Shown in pieces: positions 36,820 to 44,106 of a stretch of DNA of 64,000 nucleotides (the stretch's first letter is position 1; the number at the start of each line of letters is the position of its first letter). Source of the stretch: Actinomadura hallensis (GTDB taxonomy: Bacteria; Actinomycetota; Actinomycetes; Streptosporangiales; Streptosporangiaceae); NCBI RefSeq assembly GCF_006716765.1, contig NZ_VFPO01000001.1, forward strand, positions 5,332,001 to 5,396,000, in the 5' to 3' direction. The translations under genes and the position numbers were made by a program. Below the pieces are notes generated by a model, which saw nothing but the letters and a program-made list of their open reading frames with translations, did no database searches and was not told the DNA's origin.

Positions 36820-37106
36820 GCCGCACGCCCCTTGCCCGACCGGCCCGGCGACCGCAGGGGCCGGGAACCCGACCGGTACAGCCGTTCGACCTCGGCGGCG
36901 TACGCCGACGCTTGATCGGCCAGCCGCCGCGCGAACTCCACGTCACCGGCCGACAGTCGCTCCGGCAGCGTCAGCGTGACCAGGACCTGACCGGCCGCCA
37001 CGGTGAACAGCGGCGTACGCGCCCGGAACGCCCGGAACTCACTCGTGGCCCGCGCGTCGATCGGCAGCGACAGCGCCGACACGCGCCCGCTGTTGCGCCC
37101 CGCCAT
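36816..37106 (-). CDS. Small AICE protein, paralogue B
   Basis: 96 residues from ATG 37106, which overlaps the stop of the Pra-like gene (ATGA). Same layout as its neighbour: a strand-rich part (TPLFTVAAGQVLVTLTLPERLSAGD) then a helix with YAAEVERLY. The longer frame upstream is not coding. Basic C-terminal tail. Confidence 0.7.
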   Translation of the reverse strand: MAGRNSGRVSALSLPIDARATSEFRAFRARTPLFTVAAGQVLVTLTLPERLSAGDVEFARRLADQASAYAAEVERLYRSGSRPLRSPGRSGKGRAA

Positions 37107-37522
37107 CAGGCAGCGTCCTTGCCCGCCGCAGCCGGACGGCCCTTGCCCGCGCCGGTACCGGCCGCGCGGATGCCCGCCGCCTTGAGCGAGTACGCCAGCC
37201 GGTTGTTCTGGCTGTTGACGTACGGAGTGACGGTCAGCCCGTCGAACTCCACCGGCACGAACGGGAACCCCGCCGGAGCCTCCGGCAGCACCGGCTGAAC
37301 CGGCGCGATCAGCTTGACCTTCGCCGACCCCTTGGCGGCCGGGTCGGCGTCGATCACCTCCACCTGCCACACCAGTTCCCCGGTCTCCTTGTCGCGCGCC
37401 TGCACGAAGTTGTCGCGCGAGGAACGGTCGAAGTCGCGGACCGGCTCCACACCGCCCTTGACGAACGCCCCGTGCGGGAACACGTCCCCGAACGAGACCC
37501 GGAACGGACCCTGAATCGCCAT
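37106..37522 (-). CDS. Pra-like replication, integration and excision activator family protein
   Basis: 138 residues beginning MAIQGPFRVSFGDVFPHGAFVKGGVEPVRDFDRS and containing VWQVEVIDADPAAKGSAKVKLIA, the pattern of proteins annotated as plasmid replication/integration/excision activators in actinomycete elements. In pSAM2, Pra switches on rep-xis-int. A perfect inverted repeat lies just upstream (37552-37581), likely the KorSA operator. Confidence 0.65.
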   Translation of the reverse strand: MAIQGPFRVSFGDVFPHGAFVKGGVEPVRDFDRSSRDNFVQARDKETGELVWQVEVIDADPAAKGSAKVKLIAPVQPVLPEAPAGFPFVPVEFDGLTVTPYVNSQNNRLAYSLKAAGIRAAGTGAGKGRPAAAGKDAA

Positions 37523-37551
37523 ACGCGATCACCCCTGTCGTCACGTCTATT

Positions 37552-37581
37552 GTCAGCAACTCGTCTTATCGAGTTGCTGAC
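37552..37581. promoter_or_regulatory. Operator upstream of the Pra-like gene (KorSA-type site)
   Basis: Perfect 12-bp inverted repeat GTCAGCAACTCG - TCTTAT - CGAGTTGCTGAC. The core ACTCG-TCTTAT-CGAGT (37559-37574) resembles the site before the GntR gene at 38400-38414. Confidence 0.7.
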
Positions 37582-37650
37582 TCGAAGATACGTGATCAAG
37601 CGCGAGTTGCAAGAGGGTCAAGCGAAGGTCTTCAAGTGACCTACATCACA

Positions 37651-38382
37651 TCAGATTGGGTAGCTGTCCGTCAGCTCATGCAGCGTGCCCGGCAGCGCCA
37701 CTTCTGCCACCAGGACCGTGCGACCGGTCGAGTCCAGCACCGAGGCCACCACTGACAGCACCGGATCACCCGGCGACAACTCCAGCAGCTTCGCGTCCTG
37801 CTCGTCGGCGCCGCGCGCGCTGATGGTCTCCTTGACCCGGACCAGCCGCCCACTGGCCGCCACGGTCAGCAACCGCCGCACCGGCACCGTCAACAGACCC
37901 TGCTGCCCAAGGTTCGCCTTGCCGGCGATGTCGAGCGGAGCCCACAGCGACACAAGATCACTGGTGATCCCCTCGTGAACACCGACGTAGCGCCGCAGCA
38001 CCACCGATGCGTCCTCGGCCAGGCCCAGCCGAGCCGCCACCCACCCAGGTGCCGATCGCCGTCCCGCCTCCACCAGCCGGACCGACTCCGGACTCTCCTG
38101 ACGGTCCAGCACCGCCAGCCCCATCCGGGGACGCTCCTCCGCCTCCCCGGCCGGACGTGCTTTGACGAACGAGCCGCGTCCGTGCTCGCGTTCGATCCAG
38201 CCGAGCAGTTCCAGGTCATTGAGCGCCCGCACCACCGTGGGACGCGACACCGCGAACTCCTGCACCAGCGCGGTTTCAGACGGCAGGCGCTCCCCTACCG
38301 GGTAGGTGCCGTTCTGGATGCGCTCTTGCAGCGCCTCCAGAATCCGCACGTACTTGGGGACGTACCCGGCATCATCCGACAT
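37651..38382 (-). CDS. GntR-family repressor (KorSA-like), HutC/UTRA type
   Basis: Winged helix (KYVRILEALQERIQNGTYPVGERLPSETALVQEFAVSRPTVVRALNDLELLGWIEREHGRGSFV) followed by a UTRA effector domain. 243 residues. In pSAM2 the equivalent KorSA represses pra and itself and so keeps the element integrated. Its likely operators are at 38400-38414 and 37552-37581. The UTRA ligand is unknown. Confidence 0.88.
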   Translation of the reverse strand: MSDDAGYVPKYVRILEALQERIQNGTYPVGERLPSETALVQEFAVSRPTVVRALNDLELLGWIEREHGRGSFVKARPAGEAEERPRMGLAVLDRQESPESVRLVEAGRRSAPGWVAARLGLAEDASVVLRRYVGVHEGITSDLVSLWAPLDIAGKANLGQQGLLTVPVRRLLTVAASGRLVRVKETISARGADEQDAKLLELSPGDPVLSVVASVLDSTGRTVLVAEVALPGTLHELTDSYPI

Positions 38383-38399
38383 ACTTGCCTGCCCAACTG

Positions 38400-38414
38400 C
38401 TCGACAACACGAGT
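38400..38414. promoter_or_regulatory. Operator upstream of the GntR gene
   Basis: On the minus strand ACTCG-TGTTGT-CGAG, matching the Pra-side operator (ACTCG-TSTTRT-CGAG). It lies 18 bases before the GntR start, fitting autorepression. Confidence 0.6.
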
Positions 38415-38445
38415 ATCTGCAGGCTAGCCAGCCGTCACCCTCTTG

Positions 38446-38880
38446 TCACGGCCTCACCGAGCCACGCCCGCGCAGCAACCGCGACCACCACTCCTCAGCC
38501 ACCGCCAACCGCACCCGAGGCGACTCGGCCACCTGATCACCCTGAGACCCGCGCACCGTCTGGCGAATGAAGTACGCCCCGCCCCACCCGCACAGCTCAT
38601 ACATCACCGCCCGACACTCACAGGTGTGCGCCACCACCCGCGCCGCGTCGAGGGCGTCTCTCACCGGCCGCCACTCGACCGGTTCACGCCCCGGCGGCAT
38701 CACCACATGCGGCCCGTGATACTCCTCCGCCGGCCCCGCCCCGTCCGGCGACCACACGGCCTCACCGTCCCGATGCGAGGACCGCCACCGCCGATACGAC
38801 TCCGCCGCCGTCCCCGGACAGCACAGGGAGGCAGGCGCGAAATTCCCGCCCGGCCCCTCCGGACCTGACGGCGTGTTCAC
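38446..38880 (-). CDS. AICE protein of unknown function
   Basis: 144 residues from GTG 38880, which overlaps the previous stop (GTGA). Contains CCPGTAAESYRRWRSSH, VVMPPGREPVEW and HTCECRAVMYELCGWGGAYFIRQT, with several Cys and Trp. No family recognised. The longer frame upstream is rejected because the coupled start fits the operon pattern. Confidence 0.6.
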   Translation of the reverse strand: MNTPSGPEGPGGNFAPASLCCPGTAAESYRRWRSSHRDGEAVWSPDGAGPAEEYHGPHVVMPPGREPVEWRPVRDALDAARVVAHTCECRAVMYELCGWGGAYFIRQTVRGSQGDQVAESPRVRLAVAEEWWSRLLRGRGSVRP

Positions 38881-39080
38881 CACCACCAACCGCTCACGCG
38901 CTCCAGCCACGCAAGCTCTTGCCCCAACTCGGCCGCCGACGAACGCACCACCTTGCATGGGTTCGGACACCCGCAGACCCGATGACGCGCCACCCACCGC
39001 CCCTTGGACACCTTGATGGACCACTGCGGAAACCGTGTCGCCAGTGACCACCGTTGAGCCGTCACCAGAAGCCAGGTCAT
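38877..39080 (-). CDS. Small Cys/Trp-containing AICE protein, unknown function
   Basis: 67 residues: MTWLLVTAQRWSLAT... with VCGCPNPCKVVRSSAAEL, suggesting a small metal site. Overlaps genes on both sides by 4 bases. Confidence 0.6.
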   Translation of the reverse strand: MTWLLVTAQRWSLATRFPQWSIKVSKGRWVARHRVCGCPNPCKVVRSSAAELGQELAWLERVSGWWW

Positions 39081-39505
39081 CCGGCCTCACCGCCTGGACG
39101 GTTTTCGCACATCCGCAGCGACCGCAGCGCCATCCGAGCCGCCTCCGCAATGTCCGACGTCGAGCACCGCCGGAACGAGGGACGCAGCACGAAATCAGCG
39201 CAGTCGTCGTCCACCCGCACATCCACCACGACCCCAGTCACCGACTGCAACTCCAGACGCGGAGTCGCATCCCGCAGCCCCAGGCCGACACTGGGATCAG
39301 TCCGCGCGATCTCCCGGCACAGCAGCGACACCAGCCGCAGCGCACGCGGCCTCCAGTCCGCCGCATCGCCGACCACATCCGCCGTCCGGGTTGGAAGCGG
39401 GACCGGCGACGCGGGGTCATGACCACCCACCCCACGCGCCCCAGAGGGCGGGGAAGCAGGCCGCGTACTGGCCACCCGCGCCGCGTCGCCAGCCCCGCCG
39501 CTCAT
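39077..39505 (-). CDS. AICE protein of unknown function
   Basis: 142 residues from ATG 39505, which overlaps the stop of the zinc-ribbon gene (TGATG). A disordered first ~50 residues precede a compact domain (RPRALRLVSLLCREIARTDPSVGLGLRDATPRLELQ...DFVLRPSFRRC). No family recognised. Confidence 0.55.
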   Translation of the reverse strand: MSGGAGDAARVASTRPASPPSGARGVGGHDPASPVPLPTRTADVVGDAADWRPRALRLVSLLCREIARTDPSVGLGLRDATPRLELQSVTGVVVDVRVDDDCADFVLRPSFRRCSTSDIAEAARMALRSLRMCENRPGGEAG

Positions 39506-39675
39506 CACGCCGCCTCCACCCGACGGGAAGCAGCGCACCGCTCACAAGCCACCCGCTCACGACCAGGCCCAGGCTTGGCACCCGCAGGGCTCAGCAACAG
39601 GGCACGCCGAGGAGAAGCCCACTTCCAACCACGTCCGCCGCACGAGGAGCAGCAAGCCTTTCGCGCATCGCTCAT
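39505..39675 (-). CDS. Small zinc-ribbon protein
   Basis: 56 residues with two CXXC pairs, CSSCGGRGWKW and CERC, the form of tiny zinc-ribbon proteins common in actinomycete plasmids and AICEs. First gene of a four-gene coupled chain running to 38446. Confidence 0.65.
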   Translation of the reverse strand: MSDARKACCSSCGGRGWKWASPRRALLLSPAGAKPGPGRERVACERCAASRRVEAA

Positions 39676-39747
39676 GGACCGGGACGGTAAAAGCGAATCC
39701 GGCGACCAACCCGAACTCTCAGTTCGGGTTATCCAGCGGTACGGGTG

Positions 39748-40968
39748 TCAGGCGACGACCAGCCCGATCCGCTTCGCAAGCGCCCGCGCCTGTGGGGCCA
39801 GCGTCGGCCGAGCGCGTTTGAGCAGGCCACGCACCAGATCACGCGCCAACGTGTTGTATCGCAGGTCTTCCGGCCCGGATCTCTCGGCGTCCAGCAGATG
39901 CAGCAGTACCGCCGCGTCATCGCGACGCTGTTCGTTCAGCCGCGCGAGTTCCAGATAAAAGGTCGTCTGCCGCTCCAGTGACGGCGAATTTGTGACATCG
40001 ATCTGGTCTGCGATGCTCAGCCCCTCGGCCGACTCGCCGCACTCCATCTCCACGCTCATTGCATGCAAGTCGACGTTCGTCGGCCCAAAGACCGTCCACA
40101 TGACGTTGCCCTCACCGGCCGAACGAGCCGCGGGCAACGCCTTTTGCCGGAGCCGATCCCGCGCCGTCCAGGCATCCCCCTGACGCACGGAGGCAACGGC
40201 CGCCACGAGCCACAGCGCCCCATGCATCGCCACCCACTCAGAGCCGTCATCCAGACGCGGACGCAACTCCTCGATAGCCCGCATGACGGTCTCCTCGGCC
40301 GCCTCCGCCTCGTTCTGAGCAATCTGGATGTGCCCGAGGTTCCAGTGAGCCGCCGCGATCCGCAGCGGATCGTCAGCCTCATACGCTGCCGCGATCCCAC
40401 GGTCAGCAGCCAGCAACGACAGATCGGTACGACCGATGCGCTTGGCAAACGTACGGAGCAGGAAGTACATATCCGAGGCGATCCGGGCCGCCTCACGACG
40501 CTCGTCCGCTTCCCCAGGAGCCCGGAACGACCTCGCCGCCGTCTGCACGTCGACCACCAGGCCGGGGAAGACCTCCGCGCCTTCCGAGAAGCGTTCCTTG
40601 GACGTCTGCCAGATCTGCCAGGCCGCATCAACCCGGCCCCGCAACTCGCCCAGGTCCACCGCGTCGCCCGCCCCTGGACCGCCGTAGGTCATCATCACCC
40701 GGTTCAGTTCCGACGCCACCGGGTGAATGACACCATCCTGCTCGAACTCCGGTTCACCCAGGAGAACCGAGACCTGTACCCCCAGGATTCGGGCGAACTT
40801 GTGCAGGAGACCGATGGTCGGCGTCTTGAGCCCCCGCTCGATCTGCGACAGGTAGTCCTCGCTCACACCGGCCAGCCCGGCGACCGCCGCCTGTGTCTTC
40901 TTGCGCCCCTGCCGGTAGAACCTCAGCCGCTCGCCGATCCGGATCTCTTCCGACTGCGTCACGCTCAC
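39748..40968 (-). CDS. XRE-family regulator with TPR-like domain
   Basis: N-terminal helix-turn-helix (IGERLRFYRQGRKKTQAAVAGLAGVSEDYLSQIERGLKTPTIGLLHKFARILGV), then about 320 residues of helical, TPR-like repeats. 406 residues, the layout of many actinomycete transcription factors that bind a peptide or partner protein. Divergent from the HAD gene. Cargo control is inferred. Confidence 0.85.
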   Translation of the reverse strand: MSVTQSEEIRIGERLRFYRQGRKKTQAAVAGLAGVSEDYLSQIERGLKTPTIGLLHKFARILGVQVSVLLGEPEFEQDGVIHPVASELNRVMMTYGGPGAGDAVDLGELRGRVDAAWQIWQTSKERFSEGAEVFPGLVVDVQTAARSFRAPGEADERREAARIASDMYFLLRTFAKRIGRTDLSLLAADRGIAAAYEADDPLRIAAAHWNLGHIQIAQNEAEAAEETVMRAIEELRPRLDDGSEWVAMHGALWLVAAVASVRQGDAWTARDRLRQKALPAARSAGEGNVMWTVFGPTNVDLHAMSVEMECGESAEGLSIADQIDVTNSPSLERQTTFYLELARLNEQRRDDAAVLLHLLDAERSGPEDLRYNTLARDLVRGLLKRARPTLAPQARALAKRIGLVVA

Positions 40969-41063
40969 TCCATGAGGGGCGGGAAACTGGGCAGTGGTCC
41001 CAGAGTAAGCAGCGAGCGCCCGCTGTGACAGCCGTCTCCGAGAGAGTAGGGGGGACAGGACGC

Positions 41064-41762
41064 GTGCCCGAGCCCGTGAGCAAGCTCATCCTGTGGGACA
41101 TCGACCACACGCTGATCGAGACGGGCGGAGTCGGAAGCGAGGTCTTCAAAGACGCCTTCGAGCAGGTCACCGGCCAAAAGATCAACCAGATGGCCGACGT
41201 GACCGGCCGCACCGAACAAGTCATCTTCGCCGAGACCCTGCACATGTACGGCATCGAGGACCCCGGCGACTACTTCCCCAAGTTCGTCGAGGCCCAGGCC
41301 GCCGGCTACCGCGCCCGAGCGGACGAGATGCGCCGACGCGGCCGCGCCCTCCCCGGGGCTCGCGAAGCCCTCACCGCGTTCGCCGAGCTGCCCCACATCA
41401 CCCAAACCGTCCTGACCGGCAATCCCAAGCCCTCAGCCATCGAGAAGCTACGAGCGTTCGACCTTGACCAGTGGCTAGACCTGGACATCGGCGCCTACGG
41501 CACAGACGACTCCGTACGCCCCAACCTGGTCGCCATCGCCCAACAACGCGCCCACGACCGCCACGGCCACACCTACACCCGAGACACAACCATCGTCATC
41601 GGCGACACCACCAGCGACGTAGAAGCCGCCCTAAAAGGCGGAGCCCAAATCATCGCCGTAGCCTCCGGCAGAACCACCGCTGACCAACTCCGTGAAGCTG
41701 GAGCTCGCACTGTCCTACCTGATCTTGCCACCTTGAGGGCAATGATGCGCGAATCAGAATAA
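41064..41762 (+). CDS. HAD-superfamily phosphatase (phosphoglycolate phosphatase-like)
   Basis: 232 residues. Motif I WDIDHT (D-x-D), motif II LTGNPK, motif IV VIGDTTSDVEAA, with a helical cap between I and II. GTG 41064 has AGGA upstream; a GTG four codons on is possible. Divergent from the XRE regulator (95-base gap). Its substrate is unknown; metabolite repair or nucleotide clean-up are options. Confidence 0.85.
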   Translation: MPEPVSKLILWDIDHTLIETGGVGSEVFKDAFEQVTGQKINQMADVTGRTEQVIFAETLHMYGIEDPGDYFPKFVEAQAAGYRARADEMRRRGRALPGAREALTAFAELPHITQTVLTGNPKPSAIEKLRAFDLDQWLDLDIGAYGTDDSVRPNLVAIAQQRAHDRHGHTYTRDTTIVIGDTTSDVEAALKGGAQIIAVASGRTTADQLREAGARTVLPDLATLRAMMRESE

Positions 41763-41794
41763 CCCTAAGCTCGCGTCCACTCTCCAGTCAGAAG

Positions 41795-43234
41795 CTATTC
41801 GCTGTAGATTTTAGGAAGGACGCCTTTGGCGCGAGATAGGAAACTCTGGTACTTATCGTGTGATGTCAAGGCGCTTGAGATCAAATTATCATCCAGCCCG
41901 ACCTCTTGCAATATTCGTGCTGTGAGCAGCCATCTAAGAGACGCTGCCAGAGAGTTATAGGCGAAAATTTGATGAGAGTCCGCAAGCTCTCCGGGCAGGC
42001 TGTGCGCAAACCCGTTCCGGGCATTAACGACAGCAGCCTTCCATCGGTTCGATTTCCCACAAACTCCGGGTGCTGCGGCAGCTACTTCTTCCGTCAATTC
42101 TTTTATGCGCACAGGAAAGCTGAGATCCCAAAGGTGAGTCCGCAAAGCATTTGAGATAATGTCTGAGACATCTGCCGCCAAGGAGGAATTTTTGAGGATT
42201 GATATACTTTCCGTCACTCGATCTTCAGACAGGCGACGACTCCCCGGATGCAGTCTTCGATGAAGCCCTTCTGCTGCCATCGCCAACTCCATCAAGCGAT
42301 TTTCTACCGCCCTGTCCTTATCTGCAATAACTCCGGCCAGGATGCGTGGAATTGGGGCAAGTCGATCAAAGATCGTAAACCACGCGGCAAGCTTTTCAAG
42401 GCCGATATCTCTATAGGTGAGAAGTGGATCTTCGGACTTCCCGCATGTTGCTGAAGAAATTTCGTACGCGAAGACCTTAAGCCAGGTGCGGTTGCCCTCG
42501 TCAAAAACCTCCAGGTCCGTTGGCTGGCATTCAACTCCATACAATATTGTGAGTAGCGTGCTGAGCGGCAACAGAAATTTACTTCTGAGGGCATCGACTG
42601 TATATCCGCCGTCGAAGCGAAATTCGAGCCACGTGGATAGCTTGATCCCGGCTTCTGTCGCGCCAGAGAAAGCGATGCTATGGCGAGGTTGCAGCGTTAG
42701 CCTGCCAAAATGTGAATCGAGTGCGACCGACGGAATATCTGGGCGCGAAAAACTAAGGCTAGCTCGGTTTCGGCCGATTGTCCGTTCCAGGCCAGGCAGG
42801 GCAGTCCATTCGTCGATATTTTGCACGCGCATACGCGCTGCAGTAAATATCGAATGTGCATCTTCGATGTGTCCACCCAGGAGGGCGTAACTTCCCTCGA
42901 AAACTTGCTTTTCGGGACCGACTCCAAACATTTGCACCAAGCGGCGTCTAGTATTTGAGCGAATAAGGGTGACGCGTCTGGGCCATCCGGAAAAAGTGCG
43001 TCCTCCCTCAAGGTTCCCATGAATGGTCAACTCCTCGCCACCATCTCGGCTGGGTTGACGTGTGACAAAGTTCGGCCCTCTTGATGTCACTTCATATGCA
43101 TCGGTGAGGCTGCCAAACAACTCAAGCTTCGGCCATCGTGGGGCGAGCGTGATAAGTCCTGGGACCACCTTACGTTCGCTTTGGAGCCAAAATACGCCGC
43201 TTATCGGAGTTTGTGCGTCGATCTCTCGTGTCAT
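41795..43234 (-). CDS. ApeA-like HEPN nuclease, probable phage defence
   Basis: 479 residues from ATG 43234 (GAGGTAG upstream). The N-terminal part (ISGVFWLQSERKVVPGLITLAPRWPKLELFG..., FTILGG-like hairpins) resembles the ApeA N-terminal domain. The C-terminal helical domain carries the HEPN RX4H motif RNGFAH (Arg406, His411). ApeA proteins are abortive-infection RNases that attack tRNA. Base composition is clearly richer in A+T than the neighbours, a sign of transfer. Sits beside the right end of element 1, the usual place for cargo. Homology is judged by eye. Confidence 0.75.
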   Translation of the reverse strand: MTREIDAQTPISGVFWLQSERKVVPGLITLAPRWPKLELFGSLTDAYEVTSRGPNFVTRQPSRDGGEELTIHGNLEGGRTFSGWPRRVTLIRSNTRRRLVQMFGVGPEKQVFEGSYALLGGHIEDAHSIFTAARMRVQNIDEWTALPGLERTIGRNRASLSFSRPDIPSVALDSHFGRLTLQPRHSIAFSGATEAGIKLSTWLEFRFDGGYTVDALRSKFLLPLSTLLTILYGVECQPTDLEVFDEGNRTWLKVFAYEISSATCGKSEDPLLTYRDIGLEKLAAWFTIFDRLAPIPRILAGVIADKDRAVENRLMELAMAAEGLHRRLHPGSRRLSEDRVTESISILKNSSLAADVSDIISNALRTHLWDLSFPVRIKELTEEVAAAAPGVCGKSNRWKAAVVNARNGFAHSLPGELADSHQIFAYNSLAASLRWLLTARILQEVGLDDNLISSALTSHDKYQSFLSRAKGVLPKIYSE

Positions 43235-43269
43235 GTCTACCTCAATCGCTGTAAGTGTTAGATAGGTGA

Positions 43270-43288
43270 GTTTAGCTCTGTTTAGCTC
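43270..43288 (-). promoter_or_regulatory. Tandem 9-bp repeat upstream of the ApeA-like gene
   Basis: GTTTAGCTC occurs twice (43270-43278, 43280-43288), 10-bp period, 36 bases before the start codon. Possible operator in the promoter of the defence gene. Confidence 0.45.
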
Positions 43289-43519
43289 CGCACGTTGCCG
43301 AATTGGGCTGTTTGGTATCAAGGGCGGCGGCGCTCGCGCCGCCGCACCGGCCCCGCGCCCACGCCGCCCGGAGCGTGCGGCGTGGGCGCCGGTCTCCGGG
43401 CGGCGGGGCGAAGGGGCCGCGCGCCACACCACCGCCGCCCGTCGCCCGGGTGCGGCTCGTCACGGGGTCCGCGCCGCCGCCGGCTAAGGCAGGTTCCGCT
43501 TGATGTGGAAGCTGCATGG

Positions 43520-43660
43520 CTCCCCCCGACCCCGAACCGTCGAGGATGGCGACGGCCAGAACCCGTCAAGGGCGCTTCGCGTCACTTCGTGATGGCCTAC
43601 GGCCACCCTTGACGGAACCCGTCCGCCGCTAAGTACAGGTCTCGTCGGGGTCGGGGGGAG
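43520..43660. repeat. 141-bp nested inverted repeat near the right end of element 1
   Basis: Outer arms of 16 bp (43520-43535 and 43645-43660, perfect) enclose inner arms CCGTCAAGGG (43563-43572)/CCCTTGACGG (43606-43615). It lies in the 648-base stretch 43235-43882, which otherwise shows no gene; its GC-rich left half has further short palindromes. It could be a replication origin structure or a strong bidirectional terminator. Confidence 0.7.
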
Positions 43661-43790
43661 GAAGGTGGGGAAGAACAGCGGTTACGCCGCACGCCTCAGC
43701 GCGTCGCGGGGACCGCACACCACGCGACTGCGGCCAGGCACGGGGTCACGGCGGAGGCTGATGTATGCAGCGGCTCCACTGACCAAGATG

Positions 43791-43810
43791 CGGGATATGC
43801 GCGGGATGGA
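43791..43810. repeat. Candidate integrase arm-type site (right)
   Basis: Partner of 31631-31650 (19 of 20 identical), 72 bases before the attM core. Confidence 0.55.
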
Positions 43811-43882
43811 TCATGAGCCATGGACGCTGGACGACGCCGTTTGGCGAGGTCAGCGGGTGATCGGATGCAAGGTCGTCAACGC

Positions 43883-43923
43883 CCTCCGGAGCCGTGTGCG
43901 CAGGTTCGAATCCTGCAGGGGGC
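43883..43923. other. attM: second copy of the tRNA 3' half, shared by elements 1 and 2
   Basis: 41 bp identical to tRNA-Arg 31481-31521; the next base differs (A instead of G). No 5' half of a tRNA precedes it, so it is not a tRNA gene. Confidence 0.9.
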
Positions 43924-43937
43924 ACCCCAAAACGATC

Positions 43938-43972
43938 AGCCGGTTCCCGCACTTGACCAGCGGAAACCGGCT
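43938..43972 (+). terminator. Hairpin after attM
   Basis: AGCCGGTT(C)CCGC pairs with GCGG(A)AACCGGCT, 13-bp stem with one mismatch. Same relative place as the hairpin behind the tRNA. Confidence 0.5.
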
Positions 43973-44106
43973 CTTCTCGTTCCTGGCCCATGTGACACCA
44001 GATGCCACCCCATGCCGCCGTATGCCACGGCTCGCGTGCCATATGTGTTCCAGCGTCGCGGCGCCACCGCACCCGCCGAAGAGCGGCTATCGGGAGGCCG
44101 GAGCGG

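Larger units (their letters stand above)
31481..43923. mobile_element. Element 1: pSAM2-like AICE integrated in tRNA-Arg(CCG)
   Basis: Bounded by 41-bp direct repeats (31481-31521 and 43883-43923) made of the 3' half of the tRNA. About 12.4 kb. It encodes Int, Xis, a RepSA-like initiator, an FtsK/TraSA translocase, Spd-like small proteins, a Pra-like activator, a KorSA-like GntR, an XRE regulator, a HAD phosphatase and an ApeA-like defence gene. All core AICE modules look intact. Confidence 0.9.

Noticed and set aside
43272..43612. Several short overlapping frames beside the ApeA-like gene
   Set aside because: They are Ala/Arg/Pro-rich, in GC-rich palindromic DNA, and lack ribosome sites and conservation clues.
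43851..43923. Second and third tRNA-Arg genes at 43.9 and 62.0 kb
   Set aside because: Only the 3' half is present; no matching acceptor or D arm precedes either copy.
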